A stretch of 11,012 nucleotides of DNA from Candidatus Omnitrophota bacterium (GCA_029557025.1 JAKPRU010000570.1:1-11012); one strand, 5' to 3'. Counted from the stretch's first letter, positions 1-7,851 are shown. The notes: generated from the letters alone by a model not told the origin. Made by a program: numbers and translations.

Positions 1-14
1 TAAGGAGAACGACA

Positions 15-1238
15 ATGTATAAAATGCTTCGTCAGCAAAGCGAGATCCTGAACGAGAGCGTCGTGCGTTTCGCACAGGATCTTGTTCGAGTACCGAGTGT
101 AAGTCTCAATGAAAGGGCGATCGCGGCCCTTGTTGAACAGCAGATGAAGAAAGTGGGATACGACAAGGTCCTGCGGGATGACTACGGGAACGTGATCGGA
201 ATTCTGTTCGGCTACGATAACGACCGGTCCGTTCTGTTGAACTCCCACATGGACACCGTTCCCCTGGCAGACCCGGATTCCTGGTCGTGTAATCCGTATG
301 AAGGTCTGATCCGGGACGGCCTGCTGTATGGGCTTGGTGCGACGGATTGCAAAGGCGGCTTGGCCGCGCAAGTCTATGCAGGAGCCTTGTTGAAGCGTAG
401 CCTGTTGCCGCTCCGGGGCAACGTGGTAGTTGCCGCGACGGTAGCCGAAGAGAACGGGCGGAGTGTCGGTGTTCGCGGACTGATGCAGCGGACCCTGCCC
501 GAACTGGGAATCCAACCATCCTACGCTATCCTCGGCGAGCCGACAGGACTCGGACTGTATTACGGGCATGACGGATGGCTGGAAATCGAAGTCCGTGTCG
601 AAGGGACCAATCCGTTTCAGGTAGAGGATGCCGCCGGTGCGATCATCGGGGAACTCCATGCAGCAAACGGTACGGCTCTTCGCCCTGAAGAGTTAACCGT
701 TCGCCGGCCCCGGTTTGTCGATGACAACGGATTTCGGCGCGCGACGATTGAAATGAATCGCCGGCTGCGTTCCGATGAAGAGGTTGGGAGTGTTCTCAGT
801 CAGTTAAAACACAATGTGTCCATGGTGGCCGAGTCCAGCGGACCGGTTGCGGTAGATGTACTGGTCCGGGAAGAGACACAACGGCTATACAACGGCCAGA
901 CGACGGTTGTACGACACATTACCAATGCATGGCAGACCGATCCGTTTCATCCCCTGATCGACCGCACCCGCGACGCCCTCGCCGCGGCAGGTTGTGCAAA
1001 AGTCCATCCGGGCAAGTGGGAACTCGGCCGCCTGGGCATGGGAACCGCCGGCGGCGTCCTGACAAAGGAATTCAATGTCCCGACAATCGGCTACGGCCCC
1101 GGTATCGAGGAGAAGGCCCACGTGCAGGATGAATGTGTTGAGGTCGCCAAAATCACCGAAGCCGTGTACGGCACAACGGCTATCATTCACAGCCTGATTG
1201 GTGTCCCGGTATTCGGATGGACCTCCGACGAAATCTGA
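15..1238 (+). CDS. M20 family metallohydrolase, YgeY-like (ArgE/DapE superfamily)
   Basis: A 407-residue cytoplasmic amidohydrolase of the dinuclear-zinc M20 family, which cleaves amide bonds of N-acylated amino acids or related small molecules. The metal-binding pattern is complete: H78 and D80 in NSHMDTV, D111 in GATDCKGG, the catalytic pair E145-E146 in TVAEENG, E175 in GEPTG and H369 in EEKAHVQ. From memory of E. coli YgeY, the DPYEG-like loop, the VYAG segment after the bridging Asp and the IGYGPG-x5-H ending match that branch better than ArgE or DapE. The lid/dimerisation domain (about residues 184-300) is odd: after GHDGWLEIEVRV the usual small-His-Gly/Ala motif is replaced by TNPFQVED, so the conserved histidine that reaches into the partner active site is missing (F201 is near that position). 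The start is set by TAAGGAG at 1-7, seven bases upstream; the TAA may also end an upstream gene. The kinase gene follows after 25 bases, suggesting one operon. The substrate cannot be told. Confidence 0.92.
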   Translation: MYKMLRQQSEILNESVVRFAQDLVRVPSVSLNERAIAALVEQQMKKVGYDKVLRDDYGNVIGILFGYDNDRSVLLNSHMDTVPLADPDSWSCNPYEGLIRDGLLYGLGATDCKGGLAAQVYAGALLKRSLLPLRGNVVVAATVAEENGRSVGVRGLMQRTLPELGIQPSYAILGEPTGLGLYYGHDGWLEIEVRVEGTNPFQVEDAAGAIIGELHAANGTALRPEELTVRRPRFVDDNGFRRATIEMNRRLRSDEEVGSVLSQLKHNVSMVAESSGPVAVDVLVREETQRLYNGQTTVVRHITNAWQTDPFHPLIDRTRDALAAAGCAKVHPGKWELGRLGMGTAGGVLTKEFNVPTIGYGPGIEEKAHVQDECVEVAKITEAVYGTTAIIHSLIGVPVFGWTSDEI

Positions 1239-1252
1239 ACATTGGCCTGAAC

Positions 1253-1257
1253 AGGAG
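1253..1257 (+). promoter_or_regulatory. Shine-Dalgarno site fixing the acetate kinase start
   Basis: AGGAG lies six bases before ATG 1264. The open frame extends up to an ATG at 1198 inside the M20 gene, but the family N-terminus (short strand followed by NCGSSS) begins right after 1264, so this site and the homology agree on 1264 (or the adjacent ATG at 1267). Confidence 0.75.
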
Positions 1258-1263
1258 CCGGAC

Positions 1264-2496
1264 ATGATGAACATATTGGTATTCAATTGTGGAAGTTCTT
1301 CGCTGAAGTACAGAGTCATCGCCATGCCGTCCGAAGTGCAGCGCGCGGGCGGAGAGGCACAGCGGGTCGGGCCGCCCACGGCGGAACCCTCCCGTATTGT
1401 CTACCACATCGGCGATGTCAACGGGACACACTATGTCGAAATGCCCGACCAGGCCACGGCATTCGAGCAGGTAATGGCTTTACTGGCCAAGCATCCGGAT
1501 CTCAAGCCGGACATGGTCGCGCACCGGATGGTCCATGGCGGTACTCGATTCCAGCGATACGCGCTGGTGGATGAAGAGGTAATCGCGGACTTGGACGCGG
1601 TGGCGGATTTGGCCCCATTACACAATCCGCCCGCGACCGCCCTGGTCAAAGCCTGTCGAGCCCGGTATCCGGACCTGCCGCAGGTTGTCGTGTTCGACAC
1701 CGCGTATCATTCGACTATTCCCGATTATGCGCGTACCTACGCGATCCCCCGGTGGATGACAACAGATAAGGGGATCCGCAAGTACGGGTTCCATGGAACC
1801 AGCCATCAGTACGTGGCGACCGAGGCCGCGAAGTTCCTGGGACGGCCGATGAGCGAGTTTAACGCGGTCAGCTGCCACTTGGGCAGCGGCGGGGCGAGCC
1901 TCTGCGCCATCGTCAAGGGTCGATCCGTCGATAACACGATGGGCTATTCCCCCTTGCAGGGACTGATTATGAGTACACGCTGCGGAGATCTGGATCCCGC
2001 ACTGACTCTGCGTCTGCTGGCCCACTACAACGGCGATTTTAAATCGGTCGAAAGAGTTCTCAATAAGGAAAGCGGCGTCCTTGGAATGTCGGGGGTCTCG
2101 GCGGATATCAGCGACATCCTCGCCGGTATTGCGCAAGGTAAAGGCCGGCTCCCGAAAATGGACCTGACCGCGCAAATCTACCTGTGGCGGATTCGAAAAT
2201 ATCTGGGAGCCTACATGGCGGCAGTCGGGTACGCGGACGCCGTTATTTTTACCGATACCATCGGCGAGAAAGTCGCTCCGGTTCGCTGGGCTGTATGCGC
2301 CGACATGGAGACATTCGGTCTGTCAATTGATCCGGAACGCAACAGGAATGCAAGCGAACTTCCGGTAGACGTCGCAACCGACAGCAGCCCCGTCCGTATC
2401 CTGGTCGTTCAAACCAATGAGGAACTGGCGATTGCGAGAGAGGCCTATTCGCTGTTGAGCCGCGCAGGCTCATTCAGCGAACATGCGCTCGCGTGA
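1264..2496 (+). CDS. ackA: Acetate kinase family enzyme (acyl-phosphate:ADP phosphotransferase)
   Basis: A 410-residue ASKHA-fold kinase, normal length for acetate kinase, which interconverts acetyl phosphate plus ADP with acetate plus ATP. The motifs run in the expected order: N-terminal NCGSSSLKY (N8, S11-S13), HRMVHGG (R88), APLHNPP (H120), VFDTAYHSTIP (catalytic D145), RKYGFHGTSH (H177), CHLGSGGAS (H205), STRCGDLDP (R239), KESGVLG and FTDTIGEK (E335). All residues known to be essential in archaeal AckA have counterparts. Departures: HLGNGAS is HLGSGGAS with one extra glycine and the Asn changed to Ser, the FTGGIGEN-type loop reads FTDTIGEK, and the segment after residue 20 carries a charged Pro/Gly-rich insertion (about residues 22-42). 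These touch the nucleotide and phosphate pockets, so the acyl substrate may not be acetate (propionate, carbamoyl or another acyl phosphate are alternatives). It sits between the M20 hydrolase and a degenerate paralogue, 19 bases upstream of the latter. Confidence 0.88.
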   Translation: MMNILVFNCGSSSLKYRVIAMPSEVQRAGGEAQRVGPPTAEPSRIVYHIGDVNGTHYVEMPDQATAFEQVMALLAKHPDLKPDMVAHRMVHGGTRFQRYALVDEEVIADLDAVADLAPLHNPPATALVKACRARYPDLPQVVVFDTAYHSTIPDYARTYAIPRWMTTDKGIRKYGFHGTSHQYVATEAAKFLGRPMSEFNAVSCHLGSGGASLCAIVKGRSVDNTMGYSPLQGLIMSTRCGDLDPALTLRLLAHYNGDFKSVERVLNKESGVLGMSGVSADISDILAGIAQGKGRLPKMDLTAQIYLWRIRKYLGAYMAAVGYADAVIFTDTIGEKVAPVRWAVCADMETFGLSIDPERNRNASELPVDVATDSSPVRILVVQTNEELAIAREAYSLLSRAGSFSEHALA

Positions 2497-2515
2497 GTAA
2501 AAAAGGAGACAAGAC

Positions 2516-3661
2516 ATGAGTATCCTGGTTATCCGGCCAAGCCGTTACACTTCTCATTTCGCGTATTTCGCCGGCGCATGTCGTGAACCGATCCTGACGG
2601 GTGATATGAAACCGCTTCACAGCGGCGTCGGCGATGAAACGGAAACAGTCAAGGAATTGCGTCATATCCGGTCTTTGTGCCGTAAACGGTTGTCGGCGGA
2701 GGATCTGGATGCGCTAGCCGTTCGCCTGACCTTTACGGCATCGGAATTCCCCAAACCGGTAGTGGCTACGCCTGAAGTGATACGCCGCTTACAGGCCCTT
2801 GTTCCACGCGCTCCGTTGCACTTGCCGCCGAAATTGCGGCTGATTGAGCATTGTCGGCAGACCTTTCCTGAAGTCCCCATCGTTCTGGTCTCGGAAACCT
2901 CCTTTTTTTCGGGTTTGCCGGCTCGGGAACGCTATTACGGGCTTCATGCGGACATCACAAAGAGTTTGAAACTGGAGCGGTACGGATTTCACGGCATTTT
3001 CCACGAATGGGCGTGTCACCACGCAAGACATTCCATTCGACAGAATGCGGTTGCACGCATTCTGTCCGTTTGTCTGATTCCTCAACCGGAGATCACCGCA
3101 GTCATGGGAACTCGACCCGTCATGGTTACAGGGGGAGTGACTCCACTGGAAGGAATCCCCGGCGAAACAACATGCGGAGAGCTGGACGCGGGGATTGTTC
3201 TGACGTTGCGAAAGGAGATGGGATGGGGGCCGGAACAGATCAATAACGTATTAACTAGAGAAAGCGGCCTGCGCGGCATCGTCGGTAGAGATGTCACATT
3301 GGATGCACTGTTCCGAACGGACGACCCGGACGTTCGCCTGGCAAAAGAAATAATTCAATACCGAATTCTTCTGGCCTGTGGGGCCGGGATCGCCGCCATG
3401 GGGGGAGTGGATAACATTGTCTTCTCGGGCGACTATGTAAATGTCGGCGAGATTCTGGGACCCTGGCTTTCCTCAAAACTCGTCTTCAAGGGGAATCCGG
3501 ACAGGCGAATTCCGTGGCTGTGTTTCCGGGAATCCCTGGATCGTCTGATTGCGGACAGCGCGGAACTGACCATCCGATCGCACAGGGCGACGCTTCAGTC
3601 GGAGACAGAATGGGACCGCTCCCATGTCGCTTCCGGCGATTCGGTTCCGGCAAATGTGTAG
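2516..3661 (+). CDS. Degenerate acetate kinase paralogue, probable pseudokinase
   Basis: A 381-residue protein that can be followed along the acetate kinase fold but has lost most of the chemistry. Recognisable anchors are MSILVI at the N-terminus, R70, APLHLPP (H102), an ERYGFHG block (H159), TPLEGI, TTCGELDAG, RESGLRG (about 248-254), and GGVDNIVFSG near 307-315. Compared with the upstream kinase, NCGSSS has become RPSRYT (residues 7-12), HGG after the first Arg is gone, the catalytic Asp is Glu (E127 in VSETSFF), the CHLGSGG phosphate loop is replaced by VCLIPQP (around 185-191), the second essential Arg is Thr (T219), and the Glu of the IGE loop has no clear counterpart. The frame is intact with a good AAGGAG (2503-2508) seven bases before ATG, so it is expressed rather than decayed. 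Acetate kinases are dimers, so a heterodimer partner or ligand sensor for the upstream enzyme is a reasonable inference. It could still catalyse a different reaction. Confidence 0.82.
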   Translation: MSILVIRPSRYTSHFAYFAGACREPILTGDMKPLHSGVGDETETVKELRHIRSLCRKRLSAEDLDALAVRLTFTASEFPKPVVATPEVIRRLQALVPRAPLHLPPKLRLIEHCRQTFPEVPIVLVSETSFFSGLPARERYYGLHADITKSLKLERYGFHGIFHEWACHHARHSIRQNAVARILSVCLIPQPEITAVMGTRPVMVTGGVTPLEGIPGETTCGELDAGIVLTLRKEMGWGPEQINNVLTRESGLRGIVGRDVTLDALFRTDDPDVRLAKEIIQYRILLACGAGIAAMGGVDNIVFSGDYVNVGEILGPWLSSKLVFKGNPDRRIPWLCFRESLDRLIADSAELTIRSHRATLQSETEWDRSHVASGDSVPANV

Positions 3662-3673
3662 CAAGGCATAATG

Positions 3674-3696
3674 AGCGCATTGTAGCCGAATGCGTT
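3674..3696 (+). other. Eight-pair hairpin downstream of the kinase operon
   Basis: AGCGCATT-like arm 3674-3681 pairs with 3689-3696 (eight pairs, one G-T) around a seven-base loop. It lies 13 bases after the pseudokinase stop, between convergent genes, so it may help end transcription or protect the mRNA 3' end. No T-run follows, so it is not a typical intrinsic terminator. Confidence 0.35.
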
Positions 3697-3763
3697 AGGA
3701 GGCGGTTCGAATCACGCAGCGGACACAACTCGTATTTATGGCGGTTCTTCCCAGGATAATCCT

Positions 3764-5113
3764 TCATCCAGTGATGTTCTTCAGGGATTTTGGATCGCAA
3801 ATAATCAAGACCACTTCGTTGTCCCATTTCGTTTCATTGTCCGCCTTAAGAAGGCCACCCCAGTAAAGCATTCCATCGTCGCCTGTGCAGCCCGCAAAGA
3901 TTGCATGAACGTAAGCGTGTTCCGGCAAGAACCACATTTCGCCGTAATCGGCTCGTTCGCCGGTTTGCGTGTCATATGATGCCAGGTGTACAGGGCGGCC
4001 TTTCGTGGGAGAGGCCCAGTAGAGTTTGTCGTCTTTGCCGTAGATTATGGCGTGATACAGGCCCGCCTCGGAGAGAATGGGATCCTCGGAAATGCCCGCG
4101 CTTCCAAGATCCCTCAGAACCGGCCCGGCGTCGGTATGCGGCATGAATTCAAACAGGTAGCCGCCCTTGATAATGTTTTTCACGGAAGGCTGATCGATGA
4201 GGGTTGAAATCCCATACAGCCGGTCCCGCGCGGGATTGGAACACAAAGCGAAAATGGAGATCAATTCCGCTTCATAGCGGCCGAATGGGATGCGGAACGG
4301 TAGCTTCTCGATCTTCTCGTTGTCGGGATTATAGCGAAGAACCCACCCCTTGTCGTCGACTGTGTAAACGTTTCCGTCGGAAAGAGAGCCGATCATTCGG
4401 GTCGGATATTCCCCGATACTGCCGCGAATAGTCGATTTCCCGGACGGAATATCGTATTCGACCAATAATGCCTTCTTGTGTGTTGTAGCAAATAGTTTCT
4501 GCCGCTTTGGCTCGATAGTCATCCCCATAAGGGACTCGCCGTTCGCGGGAATGCCGAGGTCTGTAAATGTGTTCGTGCGCGGATCGTACCGGATAAAATG
4601 CCCGCCCGGGTAGCCTTCGGTGAATCGTGGTTTGTATTCCTCCGGCACATAATCCCGCTCCACGCTGTGCGTTCCGAAATAAACATACCCGCCCGGTCCG
4701 AACAGAATAGGGGTATGGATTTTTGACTGCGCGAAGGCATTGTCCTGGCCGCGCTGACCGGTGACATCCTGCATATCACCGAGGTCCTCCATGCGGTCCT
4801 CACTCGGTCGGTAGCGGACGAGATGCGCGCCGTTCAGCTGGTCGCTCATTTTCATCGCATACGAGTAATTGCAAATACCGATGTAGACATCGCCGTTTGG
4901 AGCCGTGTTCATGGAACTGTAAAGATGCCATGACCCGGGTCCCAGGCCGTAGTGCCGAATGCTGACGGACACGGCATCTTGGGGGGGAGTAATCGGCGCA
5001 ACAGTTGATTTCGGAGCGGAATGCAGGCGCGCCTCCGTACACGAAATCAGCACGGTTGCCGGCAAGGCGAACAAAAGAAACTGCACAACTCGCCGATTCG
5101 GTCGGGTTACCAT
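3764..5113 (-). CDS. Exported lipoprotein, probable seven-bladed beta-propeller
   Basis: A 449-residue predicted lipoprotein. Basic N-terminus (RPNRR), hydrophobic stretch (about residues 9-24) and lipobox LISC with Cys25 as the lipidation site. After a Pro/Ser-rich linker the rest is made of repeats with the pattern strand-NGxVYxG-strand-YDPxxxxxxDLG: roughly residues 62-112, 126-187, 197-231, 241-272, 286-337, 344-391 and 402-445, which counts to seven blades. Typical examples are HFIRYDPRTNTFTDLG and GNVYTVDDKGWVLRYNP. I recognise the architecture, similar to kelch-, SMP-30- or oligogalacturonate lyase-type propellers, but no catalytic signature, so the function (glycan binding, lyase or scaffold at the cell surface) is open. 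The start ATG has GAGGA (5123-5127) nine bases upstream. It lies 113 bases downstream of the glycoside hydrolase gene on the same strand and is probably co-transcribed with it. Confidence 0.85.
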   Translation of the reverse strand: MVTRPNRRVVQFLLFALPATVLISCTEARLHSAPKSTVAPITPPQDAVSVSIRHYGLGPGSWHLYSSMNTAPNGDVYIGICNYSYAMKMSDQLNGAHLVRYRPSEDRMEDLGDMQDVTGQRGQDNAFAQSKIHTPILFGPGGYVYFGTHSVERDYVPEEYKPRFTEGYPGGHFIRYDPRTNTFTDLGIPANGESLMGMTIEPKRQKLFATTHKKALLVEYDIPSGKSTIRGSIGEYPTRMIGSLSDGNVYTVDDKGWVLRYNPDNEKIEKLPFRIPFGRYEAELISIFALCSNPARDRLYGISTLIDQPSVKNIIKGGYLFEFMPHTDAGPVLRDLGSAGISEDPILSEAGLYHAIIYGKDDKLYWASPTKGRPVHLASYDTQTGERADYGEMWFLPEHAYVHAIFAGCTGDDGMLYWGGLLKADNETKWDNEVVLIICDPKSLKNITG

Positions 5114-5144
5114 CTTTTCAATTCCTCATTTCTTTCCAAAGGTG

Positions 5145-5170
5145 CCAGACAGATGGATCAACCTGCCTGG
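5145..5170 (-). other. Hairpin in the gap upstream of the lipoprotein gene
   Basis: On the - strand transcript CCAGGCAG (5170-5163) can pair with CTGTCTGG (5152-5145), eight pairs with one G-U, around a ten-base loop. It lies in the 113-base gap between the glycoside hydrolase stop and the lipoprotein start, about 30 bases before the latter. No U-run follows; it could be an mRNA-processing or attenuating stem, or chance. Confidence 0.3.
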
Positions 5171-5226
5171 TATCGCCAGATAAGCCGAGTTCCATTGAGG
5201 AATGCTACCCGGACTCATCGATCACG

Positions 5227-7845
5227 TCAATTCACTTGGGCCGAAAATGCGAAAATCTTTCCTCCTCGCACCGGTAACACAATGTCCTCCACGTTGTCCC
5301 CGTTCAGATCCCCTAACAGCGGCGCCGCATCGACACGGTTCCCGACATACACCTTCCATTCCACGGTTCCACGCGGGTCGATGCAATACAGCAGCCAATC
5401 CGCCGATCCAACCAGAATTTCCAACTCGCCGTCGTTGTCCACATCGCCGACCGCCGGCACCGAGCGAAGTTGCGCCCCTGTCTCGACCCGCCATATTTCC
5501 GACCCGTCCTCACGGAATGCGATCACGTCATGATTACGCGATGAAACCAGAATCTCTTTTGTGCCATCGCGGTCAAGGTCGGCCGTTACAATTCCTGTAC
5601 CAAGGTCCATGGTCCCGCCGAGTTCCGCTGTCCAGATCGGCTCGCCTTTGCACGAGAGGCAATGTAGTTGTTCTCCTTTTGTACCGGCGAGGATACGAAC
5701 CGGGCCGCCGGGCGTAAGCGGGCCTGCCACAATCGTTGCCGAGACTTCTGCTCCCACGGAGGATCGCCACAGAATGTCGCCGTTGTTTGAAAGGCAATAT
5801 ACCGTGCCCGCTTTATCCCCCACGAGGATTTGCACGTCGCCGCTCTCGCCCATGGGCCTGGCCCACACAGGACGGCTAAATCCAGTTTCGGAGACCCTGC
5901 GCGTCCAGAGAATCGTTCCCTCTCCTGTAATGGCGCTGACTTGGCCGTATTGGTCCGCGTACAGGATCTCGCCGATTCCGTCGTTGTCGAGATCCGCTAT
6001 TTCCGGCCGCGTCCAGTGCCAGGCAGGATTTTCTTTAACCGCTTGACCTGGTAACCTTACACGCCACTTCTGTATGCCGTCGCAACTCAACACGAACACG
6101 CGCTGCTCGGCGGGCATCGCCGCGACAATCTCGGGACAACCATCGGCGTCGACATTACCGACCGCGACGGAATCGTTGATGGGCGAGGCCGCCGCAAATC
6201 TCCAGCGCAGGGTTCCCTCCCGCGAAAGGCACAGCAGTTCGGATGAATCGTATCCGGTGACAAGAATCCCGGGGGGTCCGTTGCCGTCTCGAATCCATGT
6301 CGGTGTCAGGCATCCCTCGATGGGGCTGTCATATTTCCACAGAGTCTTCGGTACGATATTAACCTCGATGTCCCAACTGCTTTGACCGGCAGAGATTCGC
6401 ACGAGGCCGGATCCGGGTTTTGTGTGTTTCCCGGCCTGGATTCTGAATGATTCTGCTTTCTGCGATTCCAATGTAATCGATCGAGGCTTGACCGAAAGAC
6501 CGCGTGTCGTGTGAATGGCCGGACGGATTTGTACATCGGTCTGCGTGGAGGGATTCCATTGCACGTGAACCTCTTGCCATTCGCCGGGGGCCAGCCAGAG
6601 ACGCGGCGGGTCAGCCTGCAATTCGGCTAGCCGAGCCAGGCTCTGCGGGGTCCGGTCAAAAAACAGGTAGATGGGTTCTCCCGTCAGAGTCATTCTTTCA
6701 CTTTGTGGTTTGGGGATCGGCTTGCCGAGCATATCGCGCGCCTCGCGGGCCAGAGATGCGCCCGGAATCTGTGCTTCCTGCGGGCCGTTCACGCTCCATG
6801 CGACCAGGACCGATCTGCCAGGATGGGTGAACAAGTAAGCATACAATCCGCACGAACCGTGAGGAATCACTTCGCGCACACTCAGGTAGTTGTCCAATTC
6901 CCGGATCAAGTGGCGGTAAGCGTAGAAAGCGAGACGTTTCCGTCTGCCTTCGTGTACCATAATTCCGTGTCCGCCTGCACCCTGCGCAAACCAAAATACT
7001 TTTTCAATCCCGACCGCTTGAATAATCACCATGTACCGAACCAGAAACGCCGCCTGTCTTCGACTCGGAGCCTCCGCGAGCAGATCCGCTGCATCCTTAT
7101 AGGCAAAGTTCTCGGAGTTCCAACCCATTTCGGTAAACCAGATCGGACGCTGTTCCCCGTATTTGTCTACCAACTCCCGCAGCGCTTTCACTTCTTCAAA
7201 GTGACCGACTTCCGGCGCGATGCGATACGGCTGATATGCAAGAATGTCGCAATAATTCAATCCCCCATAGCGGAATACCTCTTCGGTAAACTTCAGATCG
7301 ATATCCGAGCAGTTCAGGCCAAGGACCTTTACATTCGGATCGGCTTCCTTTGCGGCGAGGTAGGTCCTTCGAAGTAATTCCGCATAATCGCGTGAATTCG
7401 GGTGCGGTTTCCAGAAACCCTCGTTGTTCGGTTCATTCCAGGCCTGCCAGTATTCCATCTTGCCCTTGAATGTCGTGATAGTTTTTTGGACATAGCGTGC
7501 CCAGTAGTCCAATGTCTCATCGTCTGCCGGGGAATGCTGTGGGTCCCAGGCCGGCTCATAATCCAGAATCGGCAAAATCTTTACACCCACACTCAGCGAA
7601 TGATCCACCTGCGCGGGCAAATCCCGGAAATCGAATTCTCCTTTGACCCGCTCAATTCCATTCCAGCAGAAATCATAACGGTTCCAGGCGGAACCAAGCT
7701 CGAGCAGAAACTCCGGGTCCGCATGGACCAGACAAAATCGTTCCGATAGTGTTCTCGCCGTGTCCGCACGGATGCCGTTCATCGGAAAGAAGATTGTGCA
7801 TAATGCAAGAAAAATCCGTGCATGACTACGATTACATTGCCACAT
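5227..7845 (-). CDS. Exported clan GH-A glycoside hydrolase fused to PQQ/FG-GAP-type beta-propeller
   Basis: An 872-residue exported multidomain protein. Signal peptide: WQCNRSHAR then IFLALCTIFF, likely cleavage after IRA near residue 27. Residues about 31-330 form a TIM-barrel glycosidase of the GH39/GH5-like clan A: WNGIERVKGEFDF, the acid/base E138 in WQAWNEPN, CDILAYQPYR, and the nucleophile E239 in WFTEMGW, 101 residues later. The usual HPY is QPY (Q205). A beta domain (about 331-415) and an Ig-like region (about 420-500) follow. Residues 501-872 contain seven to eight blades ending in patterns such as VYCLSNNGDILWR and LYCIDPRGTVEWK, interleaved with DxDxDG calcium-type loops at about 563, 617, 755, 800 and 845. 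So it should hydrolyse a polysaccharide outside the cytoplasm, with the propeller for binding or anchoring. ATG 7845 is preferred over ATG 7893 because a perfect AGGAGG precedes it and the signal peptide then starts at the N-terminus. Confidence 0.88.
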   Translation of the reverse strand: MWQCNRSHARIFLALCTIFFPMNGIRADTARTLSERFCLVHADPEFLLELGSAWNRYDFCWNGIERVKGEFDFRDLPAQVDHSLSVGVKILPILDYEPAWDPQHSPADDETLDYWARYVQKTITTFKGKMEYWQAWNEPNNEGFWKPHPNSRDYAELLRRTYLAAKEADPNVKVLGLNCSDIDLKFTEEVFRYGGLNYCDILAYQPYRIAPEVGHFEEVKALRELVDKYGEQRPIWFTEMGWNSENFAYKDAADLLAEAPSRRQAAFLVRYMVIIQAVGIEKVFWFAQGAGGHGIMVHEGRRKRLAFYAYRHLIRELDNYLSVREVIPHGSCGLYAYLFTHPGRSVLVAWSVNGPQEAQIPGASLAREARDMLGKPIPKPQSERMTLTGEPIYLFFDRTPQSLARLAELQADPPRLWLAPGEWQEVHVQWNPSTQTDVQIRPAIHTTRGLSVKPRSITLESQKAESFRIQAGKHTKPGSGLVRISAGQSSWDIEVNIVPKTLWKYDSPIEGCLTPTWIRDGNGPPGILVTGYDSSELLCLSREGTLRWRFAAASPINDSVAVGNVDADGCPEIVAAMPAEQRVFVLSCDGIQKWRVRLPGQAVKENPAWHWTRPEIADLDNDGIGEILYADQYGQVSAITGEGTILWTRRVSETGFSRPVWARPMGESGDVQILVGDKAGTVYCLSNNGDILWRSSVGAEVSATIVAGPLTPGGPVRILAGTKGEQLHCLSCKGEPIWTAELGGTMDLGTGIVTADLDRDGTKEILVSSRNHDVIAFREDGSEIWRVETGAQLRSVPAVGDVDNDGELEILVGSADWLLYCIDPRGTVEWKVYVGNRVDAAPLLGDLNGDNVEDIVLPVRGGKIFAFSAQVN

Positions 7846-7851
7846 ATCACG

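Noticed and set aside
1198..1263. Upstream extension of the acetate kinase to ATG 1198
   Set aside because: It would overlap the M20 gene by about 40 bases and add 22 residues before the family N-terminus; the Shine-Dalgarno at 1253-1257 supports 1264.
3690..3702. TGCGTTAGGA resembling the end of an integron attC site
   Set aside because: Only one short half-match; no matching complementary core at the expected distance, no cassette structure and no integrase.
3674..3716. A tRNA-like look: hairpin with seven-base loop followed by GGTTCGAATC
   Set aside because: The T-loop-like string is not flanked by a pairing stem, no acceptor or D arm can be built, and there is no CCA end. Probably chance.
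5202..5717. Overlapping Arg/Pro/Ser-rich + strand frames
   Set aside because: They are antisense to the propeller repeats; the composition reflects the repeated GC-rich codons of the real gene.
6703..7377. A 224-codon + strand frame inside the glycoside hydrolase gene
   Set aside because: It is antisense to the catalytic domain, whose acid/base and nucleophile motifs are unmistakable; no start context.
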